Of a stretch of 64,000 nt of DNA, positions 45,834 through 53,540 are shown piece by piece. The DNA lies in NCBI RefSeq assembly GCF_021129155.1, contig NZ_JAJOMC010000018.1:1-64000 (forward strand), in the 5' to 3' direction. This DNA comes from Arthrobacter sp. AK04 (lineage in GTDB: Bacteria; Actinomycetota; Actinomycetes; Actinomycetales; Micrococcaceae). Position 1 is the stretch's first letter. Each line of letters starts with the position of its first letter. The position numbers were made by a program, and so were the translations under genes. A model generated the notes under the pieces. The model searched no databases. It saw only the letters and a list, made by a program, of their open reading frames with translations, and was not told the origin of the DNA.

Positions 45834-48800
45834 TTAGAAGTCGAACGGGGAGGCGACTTTCCCCCCTGGGAGAAATATTCTAGGCTTCGATCCGTCGTCC
45901 ACAACAATAAATTGATCGGGTCCTAGGGACTTCGCGGCCGCAGCAAAATACCGCTGACAAGAGTCGCACATCGGACGACTCACACCAATGACGCTTTCGC
46001 CGCGACCATGCTCAAGCTTTTCTGCGTGTACGGAGTCCGCTGAACCCCATTCAGTTCCAACACGGATTTTTCCTGGCTTTGATACTCCGGTGGGCTCCAA
46101 ATTGCCCGTGGCCTTGTTGAGCTTGCGTTCTTCAATGGTCCCCTGTTCGAATTTTCCTCGATCGCGGATTGACCCTAGCGGAACAAAAACATTGCGTTGA
46201 CGCATGCGTTCACGCATTCGTGAAAGCGCGTCAGCTGATGAGTACATGTCTTTAACGTCTTCAGCGGTCACCGTCTTGTCATGGAGCCAACTTTCCTTTT
46301 GCGATTCGGCCTTTACACGGGCTACTTGTTCATCTGCCGCTCGATGACGAAAGGCAGCATCCACGTCCGCTACGGCATCCTTGATGGTTCCTCCGCCCTG
46401 CATACGGGGTGTGCCCCCGGGTGAGCATGCAAAGGTTGCGTTACGAATGGCATCACGCGCTGAGGCCGGTGCCTCAACCATTGTCGACCGGAGCAGCGCG
46501 TATGCTTTCGCGCATTCGCTCTGCGCCGCGTTGGCCCCCCGACGCGCGACCTTAACTTTTGCCGGGTCGATCTTCGTTTCGGCGTCCGTTGTCTCCTTTT
46601 GTGACTCTGGCGTCAACGCGCTGGTCGGTGCTGGATTCGTGATTCTGCTGATAACGCCATGCACCGCCCATCGAGTGTCTTGTCTAACCGGTTCCAGGGC
46701 AGCCAATCCGTATCGAATGCGCACGGCGCCGAGCACCGGGCGGAGTAGGGAGTGGGCAATTTTCTTGCCCGCGTATCGGTTCGCGACCTTGACCCCGGCT
46801 GCCAGAGCCAGGCCGAGCCGATTTTTCTTCCCTTCGGGGGAGTCATCGCCGCCCCGGATCTTTGCCAGTGCTTTTTGGCCAAGCTTCTTCGCGCCGGCCT
46901 TCACCTTCCCGGCGAAGCCCTTGATCCCCCGGATGATCGGGCCGGCGAGCTTGAGGCCGGTCTTGATCACGAAGTCGAGGGCCTGTTTCACCGGCTTCTG
47001 CAGCGTCTCGATGATCTGGCGGATCTTCTGGCCGATGCCGCCGATGCCGATCACGCTGGCCAGGAACCCGATGAGAATGGGGACCATCTGGCCCAGGACG
47101 TCCTCGATCTTGTTCACGACGGCGCTGACGTTGCCGCGGACGATGTCAGCCACTGAGTCGATGATGGTGTTGACGAACTTCATAATCCGTTCTGCGTTGT
47201 TTACGAAGAACATGACCACGTCGTAGATCAGCTTGCAGGCCTTGATGAACGCCGCGGCGGGATTGAGCAGGCCGATGAGCCACGTGATGCCTGCGGTGAT
47301 GATCTTCGTGATGACGAAGTCCTTCACCTGCTCGAGGATCATGTCCTTGATGTTGCCGAGCTTGTCCATGAGCATCTGCCACAGGCCCGCGACGCCCTGG
47401 CCGCGGATGATCTGGAAGATCTCCACGCCCTTCTCCACCGCGGCCATCGCAGGCTCGCCGATCTGCTTGACCAGCCGGTTGCGGATGTTGGCCCACGTCA
47501 AACCAAAAATCGAGGCGAGCAGCTTGATGATGCCCTTAAGGTCGAAGGTTTCCGGGAGTTCGACTCCGCCCTCGGCCAGGGCGCCGAACAACCAGCCCAT
47601 CAGGCCCTTCTTGAGGTGGCCCAGAATATTGTCCTTGAACTTGAGGATGCCGCCCTTCACGCCCTCAATCAGGTTGCCCAGGAACGCCACGGGGTTCTTG
47701 ATGATGTCCCCAACCACACCCGCTGCCCGGGAGAGGACATTCTTCAGCATCCCGGCAAGCTCGCGGATGGTGTTGATGATCGCCTTGAGCGCACCGATCG
47801 CCTTGTCCACCAGGCCCTTGTTCTCCGCCTGCAGCGCTTCGATCCGGTCGTTGAGCCCCTTGCCCGCTTCAACGTACTTGGTCGCCAGGGCATCGACAAC
47901 CGATTCCTGCTTGGCGTTGACCTCGCCCTCAAGCGCCTCGAATTTGTCCCCGATTTCCTTGGTAGCATCGGCGCCCACCTTCTGCAGGTCGGCCGGTAGG
48001 CCCGCAACGTAGGTTGAGATCTCGGCGCGGCCCTTGGCGATCCGCTGTTTGGCCCCGGTCAGGGCCTTCCCGACGATGTCCGCAACCCGGGAAATGACGC
48101 CGTTCATCTTCGAGAGATACAACTCGCGGCCGGCTTCATAGAATTCGTTGACCTTCGCGGGCATGCCTGCGATTTTGTCCCGGAGCCAGCGGTACCCGCC
48201 CAGCCACCCGCCGTACCGGTCCTTCTTGTACGCCGACATCTTGGCTTCCACGTAGGCTTCAAAAGCCGCGCGTGCCCCGGCTTCGCCCGTCTCGAATTCC
48301 TTGTCCACCTCCGGGTCGATCCCGTCGAGGGTTTTCTTCACGTCTGCCTCGGTGGCGGCGAAGATGGCCTGGACCTTGGCCGTCACTTCGGCGCGGCGGG
48401 TCTCGTCCTTGGATTTGGTCTTACCCTTGTCCGCGGCCAGTTTGGCCAGCGCCGAAGCCTTGGCGTTCTGCATGCCCGAGACGCCGCCGGCCGTGACGGC
48501 GCTGGCTTCCGCTTTGCCTTGCTGAAGGACCTGCTGTTCCTGTTGCCGGTATTCCACGGGCGCGGTCTGGGCATGCTCGGCAGCGGCCTGCTTGTCCTTG
48601 AGGCCCTGCTGGAATTCGGGCTCGTTGGACTGGGCCAACTGCTGTTCACTGACGTCGGCGTCGGCCATTTCCTGGTTGGCCTGCTGCGGGCCGGCGGCAA
48701 GATTGACTTGGTCGGCCGGCGCTGGTTTCGGCGCGGCCCCGACGGCGGTGACGGCCGGAGCCTGTCCCGGCTGCTCCTGGGCCATTGGGGTGACGGGCTT

Positions 48801-49859
48801 CGGAACCGCCTTCGACTGGTCAGGCGGGGCGTCCGTGGCGGCCTCGATGTCCTTGGCCTGCCCCTCCTTGCCCTGCGAGACGAGGCCCTTGACCTCACCT
48901 TTGGCCTGGCCGGCCTTACCGGACTTCTTGTACTCGTCCGCTTCCTCAAGGGTCTTCGGCGACTTCGACTCGATGGCCGTCTTGACCGCGGCAATGAATG
49001 CCTGTTTGTCGAAGGTGCCGGGCTGCTGGGCGTCCATGGTGTCGACTTTGGCGGCCTTGGCCTGGCCTGCAACATCGTCCGTAGGAGGAAGTGCGGCACT
49101 CTGGGCTTCCTGGGCTTTGGCGGCAGCCGGAGGGTGGGCCTTGCGGGACTGTGCAACGCCTTTGATAGCGCCGGCAACCTGCGCGAAGCCAGGATCATCC
49201 TCAGGCCGGACCGGAACCGGCGCAACAGGAGGTTGCAGGAGCTTGTCGGCGGGCAGGGCGAGGGGCGCAGGCATGGCTGGGGCGGCCGCTCCCCCGCCTA
49301 CGCCGGCAGCGGCGGGTTTGCCTGCTGCCGATCCTTTGGCCTGGCCCTGCATCTTCGCAGCACCGGCTTTCCCCAGAGGACTGACGGCAGGCACGTGCTT
49401 GGGCGGCTGTACAGGCTTTTTCGCCGGCACCGACCCCGGGCCAAAACCCGTCTTCGTTACCGCAAGCGCTGCAGCCGGCGGCTTGGGTCCTTCTAGCTCG
49501 ACTGGCACCCCTGCAGCGTGGGCAGCCTTCAGCCCCTTCTCCACGGTACTGATCGCAGGCTCATCCTTGCGAACTTCTTTCAGGGCTGCGTCGATCTCAC
49601 TGGCTGCCTGCTCACCCGGACTCTTCAGCTTCGCTGCCATCAGGGCGCCCACAGCGGCATTACCCGCCTGCCGCTGCAGCGCCAACATGCCGCGAAGATC
49701 TGCCCCTGCCCGGCGCCTGCCGTCAGTGAGCGCGTTGGCGACCTCGATCCTCGCTGCTCCAGTGGTCTGCCGCGAAACAGCAGGCACAACACGCGCAGCT
49801 GCAGGCCCTGCCCGTTGTGCCGGGGCCTTTCCGGGACCGCCCTGGAATGTCGTCGCCAT
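45834..49859 (-). CDS. eCIS-associated large protein with C-terminal predicted deaminase toxin domain
   Basis: A 1341-residue protein (ATG 49859; GTG 49868 possible). Residues 57-73 hold GMLALQRQAGNAAVGAL, nearly the motif of the adjacent DUF4157 protein. Residues 75-470 are Ala/Pro/Lys/Gln-rich and disordered; about 480-690 is coiled coil. About 690-1000 is a conserved amphipathic region (LLNPAAAFIKACKLIYDVVM) that I know from eCIS/DUF4157-linked proteins. From about 1030 base composition falls, and the tip carries SVHAEKLEHGRG (HAE 1278-1280) and GVSRPMCDSCQRYF (Cys1298, Cys1301): a His/Glu/CxxC zinc site of the deaminase superfamily, as in YwqJ/XOO_2897-type toxins. I infer a nucleic acid or nucleotide deaminase loaded into the eCIS. 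No immunity gene is visible. The long helical part could also serve as tape measure. Confidence 0.8.
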   Translation of the reverse strand: MATTFQGGPGKAPAQRAGPAAARVVPAVSRQTTGAARIEVANALTDGRRRAGADLRGMLALQRQAGNAAVGALMAAKLKSPGEQAASEIDAALKEVRKDEPAISTVEKGLKAAHAAGVPVELEGPKPPAAALAVTKTGFGPGSVPAKKPVQPPKHVPAVSPLGKAGAAKMQGQAKGSAAGKPAAAGVGGGAAAPAMPAPLALPADKLLQPPVAPVPVRPEDDPGFAQVAGAIKGVAQSRKAHPPAAAKAQEAQSAALPPTDDVAGQAKAAKVDTMDAQQPGTFDKQAFIAAVKTAIESKSPKTLEEADEYKKSGKAGQAKGEVKGLVSQGKEGQAKDIEAATDAPPDQSKAVPKPVTPMAQEQPGQAPAVTAVGAAPKPAPADQVNLAAGPQQANQEMADADVSEQQLAQSNEPEFQQGLKDKQAAAEHAQTAPVEYRQQEQQVLQQGKAEASAVTAGGVSGMQNAKASALAKLAADKGKTKSKDETRRAEVTAKVQAIFAATEADVKKTLDGIDPEVDKEFETGEAGARAAFEAYVEAKMSAYKKDRYGGWLGGYRWLRDKIAGMPAKVNEFYEAGRELYLSKMNGVISRVADIVGKALTGAKQRIAKGRAEISTYVAGLPADLQKVGADATKEIGDKFEALEGEVNAKQESVVDALATKYVEAGKGLNDRIEALQAENKGLVDKAIGALKAIINTIRELAGMLKNVLSRAAGVVGDIIKNPVAFLGNLIEGVKGGILKFKDNILGHLKKGLMGWLFGALAEGGVELPETFDLKGIIKLLASIFGLTWANIRNRLVKQIGEPAMAAVEKGVEIFQIIRGQGVAGLWQMLMDKLGNIKDMILEQVKDFVITKIITAGITWLIGLLNPAAAFIKACKLIYDVVMFFVNNAERIMKFVNTIIDSVADIVRGNVSAVVNKIEDVLGQMVPILIGFLASVIGIGGIGQKIRQIIETLQKPVKQALDFVIKTGLKLAGPIIRGIKGFAGKVKAGAKKLGQKALAKIRGGDDSPEGKKNRLGLALAAGVKVANRYAGKKIAHSLLRPVLGAVRIRYGLAALEPVRQDTRWAVHGVISRITNPAPTSALTPESQKETTDAETKIDPAKVKVARRGANAAQSECAKAYALLRSTMVEAPASARDAIRNATFACSPGGTPRMQGGGTIKDAVADVDAAFRHRAADEQVARVKAESQKESWLHDKTVTAEDVKDMYSSADALSRMRERMRQRNVFVPLGSIRDRGKFEQGTIEERKLNKATGNLEPTGVSKPGKIRVGTEWGSADSVHAEKLEHGRGESVIGVSRPMCDSCQRYFAAAAKSLGPDQFIVVDDGSKPRIFLPGGKVASPFDF

Positions 49860-49877
49860 GAGCCGCACCGGCCGGGG

Positions 49878-50654
49878 TCAGCCCGCCGGCTCTTCCTCTT
49901 CGGCCTCTTCGCGCTGGACGGACCCTGCATCCGTGAAGGAGCCCTGGGCTGTTTCCTCTTCCTCTTCCTCGCGCTGCACGGGCGCGCTGTCCATGAACGT
50001 CCCCTGCGCGGTCTCCTCGTCTGCATCGCGCTGCACGACGGCGGCACCCGTCGTACGCTGCGCAGTCGCCGGGGACGCCGGTGCAGACACAGCCCTCTCG
50101 GCGGTGGCGGCAGCCTCGCGTTCAAAGCGGTCGGACGGGTCGCTGACCCGCACCCCGGTGCCCGTGGCGGTTCCGTCCACGGGCCCGCTCCGCTGCTGCA
50201 CCACGTGCGTCAGTTCGTGGGCAATCATCGTCCTGCCGGCATCGGAACCGGGATCGTATTTGTCGCGCTGGAAAACGATATTGGATCCCACCGTGTAGGC
50301 ATGGGCATTTACGGATGCAGCAGAATTGTGCGCAGCCTCGCCCGTATGGACACGGACGTCCGAGAAGCTGTGGCCCAACCGGCCTTCCATATCGGCCCGA
50401 ACCGGTTCCTCCAGCGGCTGGCCCCCTCCGGACGAGACAACATCCAGAACCGGTGACCGCTCTTCCTCAGCCAGGCCGCGGACGCCGTTGTTTCCGACGG
50501 CGCGCTGCAGCGCCAGCATCCCGTGCGACCCAACAACATCCGCCCTGCCGGACGCCGCGGCCCGGAACAGGATCGCTGAATCCGCTGCTTCCTTTCGGGC
50601 GGGCTTGGTGAGCAGGCCGTCGACATCGGACTGGTCGTGGTCATGGCTGCGCAT
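49878..50654 (-). CDS. DUF4157 (eCIS core domain) protein with HExxH motif
   Basis: A 258-residue protein starting at ATG 50654 (GTG 50663 possible). GMLALQRAVGNNGVRGL near residues 45-61 precedes the DUF4157 domain: PLEEPVRADMEGRLGHSFSD, VRVHTGEAAHNSAASVNAHA, YTVGSNIVFQRDKYDP and IAHELTHVVQQ (HELTH at 146-150, metalloprotease-like). DUF4157 is a known marker of eCIS loci and their toxins. The acidic C-terminus has three units of VQR-x(2-4)-EETAQG-x-F-x-D. No toxin domain is attached, so it may be a processing protease or loading adaptor for the protein encoded ten to twenty bases downstream. Whether the zinc site is active is unknown. Confidence 0.88.
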   Translation of the reverse strand: MRSHDHDQSDVDGLLTKPARKEAADSAILFRAAASGRADVVGSHGMLALQRAVGNNGVRGLAEEERSPVLDVVSSGGGQPLEEPVRADMEGRLGHSFSDVRVHTGEAAHNSAASVNAHAYTVGSNIVFQRDKYDPGSDAGRTMIAHELTHVVQQRSGPVDGTATGTGVRVSDPSDRFEREAAATAERAVSAPASPATAQRTTGAAVVQRDADEETAQGTFMDSAPVQREEEEEETAQGSFTDAGSVQREEAEEEEPAG

Positions 50655-50769
50655 GATGGACACCTTTCATCAGACCTACACCGACGATGCGCCCGGCATT
50701 CCCCGCCCACAAGCTCCGCCACAACGTCCAAACGGGCACCCGGCCGTGCCCCAAGGGGCAATCTCAGGC

Positions 50770-52854
50770 CTACCCTGCGGACCTTCGCTGCGTCGTCAGC
50801 ATTCCCCAGTATGGGCCGAACTCACTCTCCAGCGTCAGCCGTCCCAGCTTGCGGTACTCGCGCTGCACGGCGGTGACCAGATGGGTCATCGTGACCGTAC
50901 CGCCGTCGTCCGCTGCCAGGTAGGCGGCCGTCACGGCAGCGGAGCGGATCGCCCCGCCGGCCAGTTCGAAGGCCTGGCCCAGGAAGGCGAGGTCGATGTC
51001 TGCCGCCCGGGCAAGCGTCCGCCCCAGGCAGCGGTCCCACAGGATGCGGCGGTGCGCGGCGTCCGGCAGCGGGAAATCCACGACGACGTCCAGCCGGCGG
51101 GTGAATGCTTCGTCAATGTTGGCGCGCAGGTTCGTGGCAAGGATGGCCAGGCCGTCGAACGTTTCCATCCGCTGGAGGAGGTAGGCGCTTTCAATGTTGG
51201 CGTAGCGGTCGTGGGCGTCCTTGACTTCGGAGCGGCGCCCGAACACGGCGTCCGCCTCGTCGAAGAGCAGCACGCCGTTGACCCCCGCAGCAGCCGTGAA
51301 GATCCGTTCCAGGTTCTTCTCGGTCTCACCCACGTATTTGTCGACGACGGTGGCCAGGTCCACCACGTACAGGTCCAGTCCCAGCGCCCTGGCCACGACC
51401 TCTGCGGACATGGTCTTGCCGGTCCCGGAATCCCCGGCGAACAGCGCGGCCACGCCGTGTCCCCGGCCGGCGCCGGGCCGCATCGCCCAGTCGCCGAGGA
51501 CCTGTTCGCGGTGCTTGGCCCGCAGTGCCACTTCCTTCAGCGCCAGGAGGACGGCGTCCGGGAGAACCAGGTCGTCCCAGCCCACCACCGGCTCCACCCG
51601 CCGGGCCAGCCGGTCCAAGGATGAACCGTTCTCCCCCCTGGCCCCCGCACCAAGGTGCGCAGCGGTGAGGCGGCCGTCGGGGGTCAACGTCGCCTGCACC
51701 CGAGCCGATCCTGCGGCCCGCGCCACCTGCTCGGGACGCAGCCGGAACGCCGACGTGGCTGCCCCCAAGTCGAGCCCATTGAGGGCCCCGAGCGCGGCGC
51801 GCCACAGCTTTAAACGTTCGGCGGTTGTGCTGGCAGGGACATCCACCAGGAGAGGCGGTCTGGAGGTCCATGCCGGATCCCAGGCGCCGTCCCCTATGAG
51901 CAATACGGGCATCGGCTCGGCATACAGCGATTCGAGCACGGCCGGCCGGTCCGCCACCGCACCCAGCGGCCCAGCCACGAGCCCTGCTCCGCGCAGACGG
52001 GTTTCCCGAACGGCAGCGTCAATGAGCTGAAGCAGCTCACGCTCGGCGGCCAGCCGGGCCAGGTCCAGCAGGACGGTTCCGTAGCCCGCGGCCCTCAAGG
52101 CGCCCGCAGCCAGGACACGGCCGGAACCCGTGGCCGGCTCCCGCAGGTAGGCCAGCCGGACACCGGCCCGGAGCGCGCGTTCCAGCGGCACCGCATCACC
52201 CCAGTCGACGTCCGGCGGATCGGCCAGCACAGCCTGAAGCGCCAGCTCGGGCGTGTCACCGCCCAGAAGATGCCCGACGACGCGGTCCGGCACCCGGAGC
52301 GCCCTCCCCGGCAACGGGCGGTCCGGGTCCTCGACGACGAGCAGACCGCCGGTGATCAGCGGACCGGACAGCACCCGCGCACGCCCGTCCGCGGCAGACA
52401 GGGGGGTGCCGCACAGTGCCAGCGCGACGGCGACCGAAGGGCGGCGCCGGGTGACGTCGTCATTCAGGTACCCGAAAAGCTGCTCGAAGCGCGGGTCAAG
52501 ATCGGCCGCGAGCGCCACCAGCAGCAGATCGACGTCGAGGGGTTCGAGGCCAAAGGTGGCCGCAAGTTCCCGCAGCCGCAACCGCTGTCCGCTGGCCTGG
52601 GCATCATCCGCACGGGCCTCACATTCCACGAGCCGCAGTGAGCTATCCGAATCCGACTCCGACCCTTCCTCCGCCCGGTCTGCAGGTTCCCTACCGAGAA
52701 GACGGTCGACGGCGTCATCGCTCAGGTAGAGCCCACGGAAGGGGTCATCGGGTTGCGGGTCATCGGCACGGCGTGTTGCCACGAGGAGGCGAATCCGCTC
52801 CTCCACCACCCCCACGCGGCCCAGCAGATGGGCGAGACTGGGATCCCTGGTCAT
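50770..52854 (-). CDS. eCIS AAA+ ATPase (Afp15/Pvc15 type)
   Basis: A 694-residue protein; ATG 52854 replaces the longer open frame, whose first 80 residues are shadow sequence of the DUF4255 gene. The N-terminal 420 residues are the variable eCIS part with a degenerate ATPase fold. The C-terminal AAA+ domain has Walker A ALFAGDSGTGKTMSAEVVA, Walker B GVLLFDEADAVFGRRSEVKD, sensor ILATNLRANIDEAFTRRLDV and a basic arginine-finger region. In Afp/PVC this ATPase is needed for particle assembly or loading of cargo. It stands next to the DUF4255 gene, as in most eCIS clusters. Confidence 0.93.
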   Translation of the reverse strand: MTRDPSLAHLLGRVGVVEERIRLLVATRRADDPQPDDPFRGLYLSDDAVDRLLGREPADRAEEGSESDSDSSLRLVECEARADDAQASGQRLRLRELAATFGLEPLDVDLLLVALAADLDPRFEQLFGYLNDDVTRRRPSVAVALALCGTPLSAADGRARVLSGPLITGGLLVVEDPDRPLPGRALRVPDRVVGHLLGGDTPELALQAVLADPPDVDWGDAVPLERALRAGVRLAYLREPATGSGRVLAAGALRAAGYGTVLLDLARLAAERELLQLIDAAVRETRLRGAGLVAGPLGAVADRPAVLESLYAEPMPVLLIGDGAWDPAWTSRPPLLVDVPASTTAERLKLWRAALGALNGLDLGAATSAFRLRPEQVARAAGSARVQATLTPDGRLTAAHLGAGARGENGSSLDRLARRVEPVVGWDDLVLPDAVLLALKEVALRAKHREQVLGDWAMRPGAGRGHGVAALFAGDSGTGKTMSAEVVARALGLDLYVVDLATVVDKYVGETEKNLERIFTAAAGVNGVLLFDEADAVFGRRSEVKDAHDRYANIESAYLLQRMETFDGLAILATNLRANIDEAFTRRLDVVVDFPLPDAAHRRILWDRCLGRTLARAADIDLAFLGQAFELAGGAIRSAAVTAAYLAADDGGTVTMTHLVTAVQREYRKLGRLTLESEFGPYWGMLTTQRRSAG

Positions 52855-52873
52855 CGGGCCCGCACCATGGCGG

Positions 52874-53530
52874 TCACCTCGGGTGGCGGCGGCCGGGTCC
52901 GCGCACGGAGGCCGGCGGCGGAACGTGCTGGTGGCGTCCGGTATCGGTCCCGCCGCCGACCAGGTCGGACATGTCCACGTGCGTGCCCTTGGACGCAGGC
53001 AGTGCCGCCTCGTAGACGATGCCCGTAGCAATGGGGGCGATGACCACAATGTCCAGTGACGGCTTGAGCTCACCACCCAGGGCGGACCATACGTCCGCAA
53101 ACGCGCGGTCCTCCGGCGGGGGCAGCCCCACCGTCATGGGGACCACGAGTCCTGTCTCGGCGAGCGGACCGACCACCAGTTCGTCAGGGAGCGCCTCATG
53201 CTTAAGGAAACAGCGCAGCAGCTGGTCCAACAGGCGGTGCTCGTCCTCGGGCCGCTGGGTCCACGCGGTGACGAGGTAGGAGAGCTTGAAGTGGCGGGGA
53301 GCCGGCCTGCGCGTCCGGACGTACCCGTCAGCTCCACGTTCTTCTGACAGGCCGCGTTCCCGCCGTCGGAGATCTTCCCTGATGTCGTAGAGATAGATGT
53401 TCACGGTCGGGGCGTTCCGGCGGCTGGCCCAATCCTTTGTGGGCGCGTCGAACACCACATCCACCTCCGAACCCTCCAGCGCTTCAGAACGGACCAGCGA
53501 CCGCAGGGCGTCGTCAATTTGAGCGATCAC
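52874..53530 (-). CDS. eCIS terminator protein, DUF4255 (Pvc16/Afp16 type)
   Basis: A 218-residue protein starting at GTG 53530 (VIAQIDDALRSLVRSEALEG) behind GAGGGGG. VDVVFDAPTKDWASRRNAPT, VNIYLYDIREDLRRRERGLS, RRPAPRHFKLSYLVTAWTQR and HRLLDQLLRCFLKHEALPDE are the DUF4255 blocks. The family caps the tube/sheath end and sets length in Afp. The C-terminal 30 residues are low complexity. It leads the structural genes in transcription order, after the beta-propeller gene. Confidence 0.92.
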   Translation of the reverse strand: MIAQIDDALRSLVRSEALEGSEVDVVFDAPTKDWASRRNAPTVNIYLYDIREDLRRRERGLSEERGADGYVRTRRPAPRHFKLSYLVTAWTQRPEDEHRLLDQLLRCFLKHEALPDELVVGPLAETGLVVPMTVGLPPPEDRAFADVWSALGGELKPSLDIVVIAPIATGIVYEAALPASKGTHVDMSDLVGGGTDTGRHQHVPPPASVRGPGRRHPR

Positions 53531-53540
53531 GTTTACCCCC

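Noticed and set aside
48592..50298. 568-codon open frame antisense to the giant eCIS protein and the DUF4157 gene
   Set aside because: Residue pattern is a mirror of the Ala/Pro codons opposite, with no start site or motif.
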